A stretch of DNA of 64,000 nucleotides from Blepharisma stoltei (lineage: Eukaryota; Ciliophora; Heterotrichea; Heterotrichida; Blepharismidae): assembly GCA_914767885.1 (NCBI GenBank), contig CAJZBQ010000010.1:62001-126000 (forward strand), read 5' to 3'. Each line of letters begins with the position of its first letter. Position 1 is the first letter of the stretch. The position numbers and the translations under genes are program-made. Below are positions 35,085 through 45,061 of the stretch, piece by piece. The notes beneath the pieces were generated by a model that did not search any database, was not told where the DNA came from, and saw only the letters and a program-made list of their open reading frames with translations.

Positions 35085-35522
35085 TTAAGATCTGCCTGAG
35101 CTTTTAGCTCTTCTAAGTTTAGCTGGAGAAGGGCTTTTTGACTCAATATTCCTAGATTCGATTGCAATACTTTGATTGACCTGCTTCTTGGCTGAAGCTA
35201 GCTTTTCACTTGCTAAGAAAGTCTTAGGTTCTCTTACAGGGGCTTTTGGATATTTAATATCATTTAATGTCTGTTTTTTCTCTTCAAGCTTTTTCTTTAT
35301 ATAGCTTAATGTACTCTCTGCATTTCTTTTTGCAGTTTCTTCCCTCTCAAGTGCTTCTCTGAAATTATCTACAGTCACTTGCACTTGACCTCTTTTCAAG
35401 CTAAGCTCTTCTTTTATATGCATTTCTATATAAAATTTACTTTCTTTTTCCATCAGTTTATAAGCTGCAACTTCATTTGCAATTTTATCTCCCCATTCAT
35501 TAACTTGCTTATCGCCATGCAT
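35085..35522 (-). CDS. Small coiled-coil protein
   Basis: 145 residues starting MHGDKQVNEWGDKIANEVAA. A single long charged helix (residues about 15-100) predicts coiled coil, followed by a Ser/Lys/Arg tail ending SSGRS. No UGA, no interruption. Same strand as the LRR gene, which ends 234 bp away. I do not recognise the family. Confidence 0.7.
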   Translation of the reverse strand: MHGDKQVNEWGDKIANEVAAYKLMEKESKFYIEMHIKEELSLKRGQVQVTVDNFREALEREETAKRNAESTLSYIKKKLEEKKQTLNDIKYPKAPVREPKTFLASEKLASAKKQVNQSIAIESRNIESKSPSPAKLRRAKSSGRS

Positions 35523-35756
35523 TTTTTCTTTCTATATAATTTTTACATTTATTTCTAGCTCTCCAGCTCATATCTCGTCAGCTCACACCGAGAGGATTAT
35601 TTTTTAAATTTTATAGTAAATTTTTGTTAAAAATCCCAATTTGAATATAGAAAATAAAAACTTAATAATTTCATTAATAAAAATATAAGCATCTAAAATT
35701 TAATTGGATTAGTGGATGCTTAATTATAATAATTATTTATCATAGAAAAAATATTT

Positions 35757-38198
35757 TTAATAAATTTTTTTATATTTGGACATTACACAGGAGGCATTAA
35801 TTCTCAAAAAAGCAGAGCTTTCACAATTGTTTTTGCTTGCAAAAGTCGAGAGTAAATGGAAACAATCCAAGCTTTTGCTGAGCTCGATATTCACATCTCT
35901 GTATTTTTGTAGCTCGTCTGATAGCTCAAGAAATCTTTGATTTTCTGCGTATTTTACTTCTTCATATTTTTCATTTATTTTTAAAAGTTTATTTTGCATT
36001 TCATCTTTTTCGCGTTTTTTTGATTCAATTTTTCCTTTAATTTCATCAATGACCCCTTCATCAAACTGTAAATTGTCAAGCTTTTCCTTAAGCTTAGGGA
36101 CCAAACTCTTTTGGTGGAGCCTTTTATTATGTCTTAAATTCTGCTTAACATCGTTCAAATATTTAAAATTGATTGGGTTCATATCTAGATTTAGCCTCAA
36201 AATGTTTGAATTATATCTTGATACTTCGCTAAGAAGCTGCCCTGCAATATCTTTTATATTATTTTCCTTCAAATTCAGTTCTTCAAGCGTTTGATTAATT
36301 TTAAAAGCATTTGCTAGTGCAACGCCTCCTCTGTTTTTTATTCTATTTCCACTTAAATCTAGTATCTTCAGGGTCTGGTTTCTTGCTAATCCATTCGCTA
36401 TAAGTTCAGTCCCAACATCATCAATTTCATTTAAGCTTAAATTCAATACTTTTAGCCCATGATTTTTTGCAAGCCCATCACACAGCATATTGATTCCTTC
36501 TGATCTAAGCTCACAACCTGATAGATTTAGAGAATTCAATTGAGTATTATCAGCTAAAAACTGTTGACAAGATGAAGAAAGCCCTGAGGAAAACTGATTC
36601 TTTTCTAAATTCAAGGACCGTAGCTGTGTATTTCCTCTTAACGCTGCAAATAGTCTTAATAATCCTTTCGTTGTGATTTCGTTTTTTGATAAATCTAAAC
36701 TTTCCAGTGGGCAGCTTCCATCATATCCTCCTGCAAGCAAATTCGCAAATAACTCGCACCCATCGTATCCGAGTTTGTTTTGAGATAAGCCTAGAGATCT
36801 TAAAGAAGAGGACACTATAGACAAAGAAAGTTCTTCTAACTCTCTCCGTCTGTTAGCGAACAAAGCCACTGGAAAAATCACTATTTTTTGCCTAAAAAAA
36901 TTTTTATGAAAAAAAATATTTTTATATATGAGTGATAATTATTATGATGAAATCTCTCACTAATAATTTAATTAGCTGTATTTTAAACATAAATTTTACA
37001 AATTTAATTAATATTTGCTTTCGATTAAATTTTGAAAAAATAATTTACTATAAAAATTAAATATAAATTTTCTAAAAAAAATAGCCTCCATTAGCGAACA
37101 AAATTTTTTTTGTTAGGGGGAGAGTAAGCACTCGGTTCCTAATCCATTATTAGAAAGATTTAAGGAAACTAGAGAATGATTTCCTTTTAATCCTTCAATA
37201 ATGTAAGATACCCCATCATTTCCTATAGAAGTTCCACTTATATTGATAAACCCAAGAGTGCTATTAGTCTGCAAAGCTTTTTGAATTGCAATTGCTCCTG
37301 GGACTCCCAACCTATTTCTATGCAGTCCTTCATGTGAAGACAAGTTCAAGCTCACAAGACTAGGATGGCTTGCTGCTATAGTAATAATCATAGCTGCTCC
37401 TTCAGGAGTTATATCGTTACTGCTCACATCTAAATGCACCAAATACATATAGAGGTTTCCTCTATATAGCGCTGAAAGTGCAGACATTTTCCCAGGAGCT
37501 TTCCAAGTTCGTCGGACCAAATCGCTTTTTGGTCCGGCCAAGGCATTGATTTGGTGCAACCAACCGATAAATTCCGATCAGAATTTATCGGCCTTACAGC
37601 GCCAAACATAGGAAACTTCTATATTCTTACACAGCATTTTCGCTAAAGCAACCACTCCCTCATCACCCATCATATTTTTCTGCAGTTCTAAGTATGCAAA
37701 ATTACTATTGTGAGCCAAAACCTCTCCAATAGCTTTAGCAGCCTCAATTCCTATCCCAGACTCATTCAGTTCAAACTTTCTATTCATAAAATGCTTTGAG
37801 CAAAAGCTAAAAAAGTTCCTTTCCTGGTCCAATAATACCGGTATATGGAGATCGTGGCATTTTGCTTCATAAATGCGGTGCAGTTGAAAAGTTGTGAGCC
37901 CAGTCGTTGAGAATTTTTCTGGAGAACTAAAAGCGCGTGGATATAGAGAAGATATAGAAACAGTTGAAGGGCGACAGGGTGGGGTATCTCGTGTTTCAGT
38001 TGTTTTCATTCTTCGTCCGAAAGGAGATTGGTTGCCAGATCGGCTTGTGCTTTTGGTGTTAAAATCTGATACAAAGTAGGGAATTTTTCGACGTTTAGAG
38101 ATGTCTGTACTTTTTGGTCGAGATTGACGGGAAAAAGAGTGGTCGGTGCCTCGGGTTGAGAAAATATTTTCTATACTAATTATAATGAATATAAGCAT
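35757..38198 (-). CDS. Leucine-rich repeat protein (RI type) with coiled coil
   Basis: Removing two inserts (174 and 288 bp) gives 659 residues. After an N-terminal Ser-rich segment, at least ten ribonuclease-inhibitor-type repeats follow, for example HLDVSSNDITPEGAAMI, SLNLSNNGLGTECLEEL, KVLNLSLNEIDDVGTELI and KILDLSGNRIKNRGGVAL. A coiled coil closes the protein (residues about 530-620). Such LRR solenoids are protein-binding scaffolds; many ciliate members are ciliary or cytoskeletal, but nothing here fixes the role. The repeat register across both removed inserts is correct, which supports the boundaries. Confidence 0.88.
36837..37124. mobile_element. Degenerate CTCCGTGAG-family MITE in LRR gene
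   Basis: 288 bp, TA-bounded: TAACTCTCTCCGTCTGTTAG at left, TTGTTAGGGGGAGAGTAAG at right. Excision joins GLGTECLEELSLS within an LRR. Ends are eroded compared with the copies at 6577 or 45088. Confidence 0.9.
37448..37621. mobile_element. 174-bp double-hairpin MITE, copy 2
   Basis: Near-identical to 18898-19070, with the same two internal hairpins and ends TATAGAGGTTTCCT and GGAAACTTCTATA. Excision at TA gives KMLCKNMYLVHLDVSS, restoring an LRR. Same orientation as copy 1. Confidence 0.92.
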
Positions 38199-38459
38199 AC
38201 TTACTGGCAAAAGATATCCCTATTTCATATATGAAATAGGATAAAGGCTAACTAGCATGAATCTTTATATTCATTGCAAATAGGTATAGTTTGTTTCAGG
38301 AAGACTCGATTGTATCTTTGCGCTTGTAGGAATCGTCAAGTTGGGAGTTAAATGAACTCATTAGATTATTTTTTAAATGGAAAGTAAAGAAAGAACGATA
38401 AAAGGGTAATAATTTATTGGCTATTTAACAATTCCATTTTATGCATTAGGCTTGGATAA
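38199..38459. other. Intergenic, no gene seen
   Basis: Short inverted repeat CCCTATTTCATATATGAAATAGG at 38217-38240; otherwise nothing recognisable. Confidence 0.4.
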
Positions 38460-38960
38460 ACTTAAATTTAAGATGCTTATTTGCCTCCACAACTTTCAAT
38501 CAGCACCACCTGTTTTTCAAGAAAGAAAGAAAATTTATTTTACCCCTACCCTACTAGTAATAGTAAAAGCAAAACCAAAAGCTTAACCAAGAGGAAATTC
38601 AGCCTCTATTTGAAGGAGCCTCCTCTAGCGGCAGAGCTTCAACTGCAACCAAAGAGTGTCAGCAGGTCAGAAAGATTCTTCCATCGTTTTGCCACTAGAA
38701 GCTATAAAGTCACTTATTACCTGATGCTTTTATCTGCCACCGCGATGAGTGGTTGCACTAGACAAACGGAACCTTGACCTCTGGAGCAGGTAGGAAATAG
38801 AACTATGATAAGTCATCCAGATAACTAATATCAATCATGGAGTCTTTGCCAACTAGCTCTCAAGATCTGTTCGCCTCATACAGCCGCTTAAAAACAATCT
38901 AAGGTTTGCTTTGATAAAGGCAGGATAATACTAACAGCTTTAGATTTTTTGTACATTTAT
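38460..38960. repeat. GC-richer repeat-like unit
   Basis: Composition and texture match the retroposon-like units, but I find no convincing target duplication or tail, and edges are approximate. Confidence 0.35.
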
Positions 38961-38963
38961 ATA

Positions 38964-39465
38964 AAAAGATAGATCTTATCTTATACTATTTATAACACTT
39001 AACGTCCAATACGGGTCTACCGCTCACCTTCGTCGCATCGGGCCTACAAGTCGCTGGCCGACCTGTTTTGATCACCAAGGTGCTCCTAGGACAAGTGTTG
39101 CATATATGGGTTGCTTTTCCGAAAATCCAAAAAAATGGATGGTCAGCTATCGGCAAAAAGGAAAAACACGTAGCCTGGGACGTAACGCCCAGTTCACGCT
39201 AGGGAGTTGCCCGAATGGTCCAGAGGACTCTGCTGAGCTTCCCCTTTCCAACTTCCGTGTCCTCCTTCCCCACGAGGAAAAATCCATCTCGAGACCAAAC
39301 TTGGGCTAGGCTCTGTACACAACCAGAACTGCCTACCTAGCATTGCTGTAATCTCTAACATGGTAAAACCTTGCCGATATAATTAAAATATGAGTCTAGA
39401 CTGCATGGCCGGGAGGCGATGCCCAGTCGAAGACGCCATATTTTAATTATATTAAAAGATAGATC
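38964..39465. mobile_element. Retroposon-like unit with 12-bp target duplication
   Basis: AAAAGATAGATC occurs at 38964-38975 and 39454-39465. Read on the minus strand, the unit ends in GTATAAGATAA, an (ATAAG)n-type tail abutting one duplication. Its other end carries the module CTTGCCGATATAATTAAAAT shared with the units at 34406 and 45446. Length 490 bp including one duplication. Confidence 0.8.
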
Positions 39466-41605
39466 AATTGATATTCCTGAAGTAGTGCTTCAATAAAATG
39501 ACAAAGAAGCAGTTTACTGCTTAATTCTTACCAAACTAAATTTCCTTTAAAAATTGATTTAGGCATATCTATTGCATAATTTTAATTTAAATTTTGAGAA
39601 AGGCTCATGATATTCTGCTCTTATAATGCTACGATTTAAATTTTAACCATTTTTAATATTTTTTATGACTCCAATTAAAATCATTGTATTCTTCCTATCA
39701 AAGTAGAATAATGAAAATTATTTTTATCCTTATTTTATATCTATAATCGCCTTCAAAAACTATATTTCTGATCCTTAATTTTTTGCAAATAATAATTAAA
39801 AATTTAAAGTTAAATTTCGCTCAGATTTTTTCAGTTTTGAAATAGCTCGCTTGAATGATAATACAGAAATTTTTATTTAAAATTGATTTGATTGGGTCTT
39901 TTTCATCAAATTGCTGGGTAAGATTATAGAATAAGAAACTTCATTTCTAACAATATAGGAAATCCCCAATAAAAACTTATTTTCTTCTGGACTTGATAAA
40001 ATCTCTTACTTTCCTCTTTAAATCGAAGCAAATATATGGTAAAAATTTGTTTAGTAAATTAGTTGATATATAAATTAGAACAAAATTGCAATTTTTACTA
40101 GTGAAATAATAATTATATGCAAATAGCTTTGCCTAATTAATGTGGCTAAATCAAAAATTAACGATAACTTGTTTAGTCATAATTGGGTATAGTGAATTCT
40201 ATTAGATGGCGCATTGCGCGCCATCTATAGGAAGGCGCTATATGGAAGTTAAATACTATTTAAACAAAGTTAGTACTTTAATCGATAAATTTTATAATGT
40301 TTTTTTTGTTTAAATTTTAAAATATTTTGAAAACAAGAATATGACCTTAAATTGCAAAGTTTTTGTTTCAATTTAAATGGAGGATGAGACAGGTATAAAA
40401 AATACTATAATGGCACATTGATTGCATTTTCTGGTTATATGGTGCTCAATATATGAGCTTTCATGATTATCAAATTTTCATATTGATTTCATCAGCAATC
40501 ATCCAGAAAAGTCCTGATATGAAGTTTATTTAACTCATTGATTTGTCTCAATGACTCCGGTTTTGAATGTCATAAAAATATCCAATATATACACAATGGA
40601 ATTATCGATGAAATAACACTTTGCTTGCAAACAGCAATATCAGTTCCAAACTTATTTGAATTTTTACTAATCACCTTTAAATCGTTTACATTTATTTCTT
40701 CTTCTAACCTCATCGTCTCAGAGCTCAAGGACTCGTAGATTTCTCGAACTTTAGGATACGAGATGATCAAGCATGAAACTCAAATCCGCCCCCTCAATTC
40801 CAAACTACATAGTCTTAATAATAAGAGATATTAGAAAATATATTTAATACTTTATTTCATATTCTTATTATAAACAGAATTTTTATATGGCTATACTATA
40901 TTTTATAATAAAAATAATATATTTAAACAGCAATATATATAACTATCTATAACGTAATTCAGTGATTTATAGAGAAATAAACTGCTGATAAATTCTGAAA
41001 AAGATTTAATATTCAAAATAAATCGTATTATTATGTTAATCGTAAACAAGATCATAATAAATTATTATGATTTATCCAAAAGCTATATACTTGCAATCAT
41101 TGATAAAATAAAGTTATTTATCATCAAATACATTTTAAAATGTTTAAAATGATGCACCTAATTAAATAAATTTTAAATTATAAGAAATAAAGATATAAAG
41201 CTTTAGAAAAAAGTTTAGCCATATAAAAGAAGAGGTTTATTTCGTACTTTGAATGAAAATTTCATTAATTCTTTAAAATTTAGCAATACATATTTGTTGA
41301 TTCAATATAAATATTCAAAAATCTCTAAATAACTTTGATTCTACTAATTAAAATACTCAATTAATTTGAATAACTTATTTTCTAAGCATGCTTCTAAAAG
41401 ATAATATCAATTTCAATATTTTTAATATAGTTTATTTATATTGATAAAATATTTTTTTATATTATAAATTGCTTTAACTTTGCTAATATATGCTTATTAG
41501 TTTAAATATTGCAAAATCACTCATATAACTGAAGATAGAAAATGTAGAATTTGCAGGGAAAATAAGAGAATAGGATAGAGTTTATTTTTAATATCATATA
41601 TAGCT
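39466..41605. other. Gene-poor AT-rich region
   Basis: About 2.1 kb, very AT-rich, with no complete gene. A minus-strand coding-like run (40436-40790) is listed separately. No tRNA or rRNA recognised. Confidence 0.5.
40436..40790 (-). pseudogene. Coding-like fragment
   Basis: With UGA as Trp, a minus-strand frame reads YPKVREIYESLSSETMRLEE, then NVNDLKVISKNSNKFG and SLRQINELNKLHIRTFLDDC. Composition is typical of coding DNA here, but I see no ATG start and no neighbours in frame. It may be a gene remnant or an exon cut by unrecognised inserts. Confidence 0.3.
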
Positions 41606-41850
41606 CAGAGCCTGCTTTGGATCGCTAATTGTTGCAGTCTTAACCTTTGGGGTTGCAAGTGGCAGTATATTTTTCACTTGTCAACGCACAGATTAGGGTG
41701 GTAACGTGCTACCAGGGCGATCCAAAGCAGGCCCTGGGCTATAGAGCCAGGTTGAGCCGGACTACCAGGTGTAGCCAGACTGCCGATTATAGCCGTAGAG
41801 CCCGGCAGGCCCAGACAGATTTGACCAGGGGGTTTTATCCTTGACTAGCA
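41606..41850. repeat. GC-richer unit with inverted repeat
   Basis: AGAGCCTGCTTTGGATCGC (41608) is repeated in inverse as GCGATCCAAAGCAGGCCCTG (41718). A GC-rich tract with repeated GAGCC/TAGCC motifs follows to about 41835. Nature unknown; possibly another non-autonomous element. Confidence 0.5.
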
Positions 41851-42126
41851 CGAGATCTCCATTGTTTGCATCTTTTAGGATATGGAATATTTTTTATCAT
41901 ATTCATACTCAACTTTATTTTCCCTTATTTTGCTGACTATCCAGATTTTCTTCATAAAGATTGCTTTCATTTGTGTACAGTTATTGCATATTCTTCTTCA
42001 TTTTCATTAATATATTCTTCATTTGAAGTTGCTAAATAAATATTTGTAAATTTTTCTTCTACTTCTTTCTTATATAATACTATATGTTTTTATACACAAT
42101 TTTTTATTAATAATAATAATATTATT

Positions 42127-42385
42127 CTAAATTCCTCCTTTTAATTGGAACAAAAATCATATTCCTATTTAAAGGGGGTTATTTTTTTTAAGTTTTAAAA
42201 ATAAAAAATATAAATTGAACGCAATATTTTTTAATTATTTCATTAGGAAATAACCACTTTATCCATTGAATACTACTTTATCCATTAAATTAAGTTAAAA
42301 CTATTTTTTAAAAAAAATAAGTATTTTTGCCTCTCAAACTTTTCTATTGAAAAAAGATCGTTCCAATTCAAAAGGAGGAGTGAAC
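42127..42385. mobile_element. Degenerate MITE, CCTTTAAATTGGAAC family
   Basis: TTCCTCCTTTTAATTGGAAC at left and GTTCCAATTCAAAAGGAGGA at right are inverted. The interior is AT-rich like its relatives at 48156, 55860 and 62110. The right TTA is no longer visible. Confidence 0.6.
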
Positions 42386-42536
42386 AAAAAAAATGGTTTA
42401 AATTAACTAGCCATCCTTTATTTATTGTCTCAAACAGTTTATTATTCCATCGGATTTTTAATTTGTTCACTCTTTCTTGATCCAAAATACCCCATCTACT
42501 GAAAATAAATAATTAGGTATCTTAAATAATCCAAAA

Positions 42537-43569
42537 ATGGAAAGAACGGTGCCCATTAGAGCTCGCGTCAATGATCAGCTGATAACAATTGAAAAACTTC
42601 CTACATCATGGGAAGAATTGTTGAATGCTATTCACTTCCTTGGGCACGCGTACAATTTTACCGTCTTTTGGAATGACCATCCAATCACCTCTACCAGAGA
42701 GCTAGTCTTGTCTTACCTCAATAACAAAGCTGAGGAGATCGTTTTTGAAGCCAGACAAAACCCAAATCCAATGACAACTATGGATGAATCTGTAAAAGCT
42801 GACTATGAAAACATGATTTCTCAGTTTACTAAATTTTCTACCAGCGACGAAGCTCCTGTAGAGCCTTTAACAACCACAAACGGAGTTTTATCAAAGGAAG
42901 ACTTGCTTTTGGTCATAAGAAACCTCACATTAAAAGCAAAAGATAAGCTTTTTGAAAGTGGAAAAAAATTCATTGCAAAAAGACAAGAGTTTTACGGAAA
43001 TGATGAGGAAAAATACAGAGAAGTTGTGATGGAGCAGCTTCAGTTCCAAGAACTTCTGATTATGACTTGCTCAGCTGAAGCTATACAAAAGCATGGAATT
43101 TCTAATGAAATTTTCGAAAATTCAATAAGAAAATACGGAAGTGATGGAGAAATTAAAGAAGCCCTTGAAAACATGTCAATTGAAGCAATTCAAGGAGCTG
43201 GGGACGTTCCTGAAGATTTATCTGAAGATAAACTAAAAGAGATGCTGCTTTATTCGTGTGACTTCATCACAGGATATATAACTGAGCATCCACAAATAAA
43301 TCCTATGGAAGTGATGATCCTAAAATCAAGAGAGTCAGATGAGGTTATGAAAAGATTTGGTTATGATGAATTATCCTATATTAAATAAATACTCAAACAT
43401 CTATTATTCATCCATTAATAGCCTTCTAATTATATATTGCATACAAATTTCTGCAGCAATGACAAAATATCAAATCGAAACAAACCCTAATTTCGGAGAA
43501 ATAAGAACCAAATTGAATGAAGTCACTGTTAAGCTTTTTGGCTTCAACCCTATGGAAATGCAGAGATAA
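42537..43569 (+). CDS. Unknown protein, conserved-looking
   Basis: 313 residues after removing a 91-bp IES (43377-43467), which joins GYDELSY to QIETNPNFGEIRTKL. The N-terminus MERTVPIRARVNDQLITIEK followed by PTSWEELLNAIHFL looks like a small beta-rich (PB1- or ubiquitin-like) domain, residues about 1-75. The rest is helical and acidic. No catalytic motif. I do not recognise the family. Its stop is 34 bp before the next start. Confidence 0.75.
43377..43467. other. Short TA-bounded IES (91 bp)
   Basis: Carries the premature TAA at 43386. Removal between TAT repeats restores frame. Confidence 0.82.
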
Positions 43570-43603
43570 ATTAAAAAAATAATCAGTAAATAAGTCCATA
43601 AAT

Positions 43604-44996
43604 ATGAGATCGAAAAGCACCAGTTTAAGCCAAATCGCGATGCATGGAAACGAAAAACCAGTTTCAAAAACGATAAATATAAATCAAATGCATTTAAATT
43701 CTTATCAAAGCGTAGGAGTGATAAGTTAAGTTTTAAGCTATTCTGGCCATAATTGATCAATCCAATAGCCTTCCCATCTGTGAGGTGCCCTAGTCTGATA
43801 AGGAGAAACCATGCGGAGGACAAAACCTGTCTAACCTAACCAGGGACAGAAAACCTTGGGGAGAAACAAAGCATCCTGTTTCAGCTAGGCTTCCCAAAAC
43901 CTGAAGGGCCTACTTCAAAAGGGACAGATAGCCTGCTTTCAGCCTCATCATGATGAGTCCTATCTGCTCGATAGTAAGTGCACTTCGAAATCCAATTACC
44001 GTCAACGTCAGCATTTTATTTATATGTAGGAGTGATAGGAATTGATGATATGAGAAATTTCAAAAATTTTGAGGTGCGCTATTTTCCTAAAATTATGTCT
44101 CAGAATTCGACTCCTACATGGCCTTACATTATGCCAAGGCCTAATTTACTGCAAAATAATGCAGATAACTTACCCATTCAGCTTGCTGTTAGTAAAAGCG
44201 AGCAAGCGGTTTCATTATTCAAATCAAGTAAAAAGAATAGAAAAATCAGCTTACCAAACATAAAATCAAAAGGATCATTATTTAAAGAAATGTTTAATGA
44301 AGAAAATAAAGCCATAGAGAGATCACTCTACTTCTCGAGAAAACCAAGATTTGTTGATTTTAAACCTTATGGTTTAGATTAGATTAAATTACAGCGATCG
44401 CTGGGGTTTATTTCAGCTTCTCTCCGTTTTACCACTAGCTTATGCCAGAGTGGTTCTAAGCACCGGTGTCACACCACACTCTTTTCTTGCGACATCACCA
44501 AAAGATAGTGACTTCAGCAGTCTTTCACCGAGCATGTTGGGTCTTACTCTACTGCTGCTGAGAATTTTCTTAGCCCTGATAGTGCTCGGGACAGAAGAAA
44601 ATGCCCACTGCCTACTTCTAGACTACTCTACCTCGATCAGGCATCAATCTGGTTTCCATAAGTTTGAGTAGTTTTGCACCTTCGGTTTGATCGTCTGTTG
44701 GGCAAGGAAAATAGCATGTCCGGTAACCCAACCATGCAAAAAACCCTCTCCTGGCATTCCAAAATAATAGGATCCACCTACCTGAGACTGGGATCAACTC
44801 TTTAAAAAGTTATGGTTTAGAAGACTTCAAAAAAATTTCACAAAAAAACTGTAAGATGCTTGGAGGACTTGGGCCAGTAAATGTTGGTAGAGATGATTGA
44901 ATAAAAAGCACTAAAAAAATGAAAATTGTAAGAGACTATAGTAAATCTGTGCGTGATCTAAATATAAACGGCGATATTGACAATATAAATAATTAA
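43604..44996 (+). CDS. Unknown protein interrupted by two retroposons
   Basis: 211 residues from ATG at 43604 to TAA at 44994 when two units (314 and 443 bp) are removed, each at its own 12-bp direct repeat. Junctions read SYQSVGVIGIDDMRNF and FKPYGLEDFKKISQ. The product is basic and Ser/Lys-rich, with no domain that I recognise. Length divisible by three after both removals and smooth junctions make the gene model strong, though the function is unknown. Confidence 0.78.
43712..44037. mobile_element. Retroposon-like unit in CDS, 12-bp duplication
   Basis: GTAGGAGTGATA flanks it at 43712 and 44026. On the minus strand it ends in GCTTAAAACTTAACTT, a CTTAA-type tail beside the duplication. The GC-rich interior shows no ORF. 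The duplication contains TA. Confidence 0.85.
44367..44821. mobile_element. Retroposon-like unit in CDS, 12-bp duplication
   Basis: TTATGGTTTAGA flanks it at 44367 and 44810. On the minus strand it ends CGCTGTAATTTAATCTAA, comparable with the (TAATC)n tail of the unit at 21871. The duplication contains TA. Removing 443 bp restores the frame of the host gene. Confidence 0.87.
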
Positions 44997-45061
44997 AATC
45001 TTATAATATTAGAGTAAAAAATAATTGTTTTTTAATTATGCGAAATCTTATGTAATAAAAT

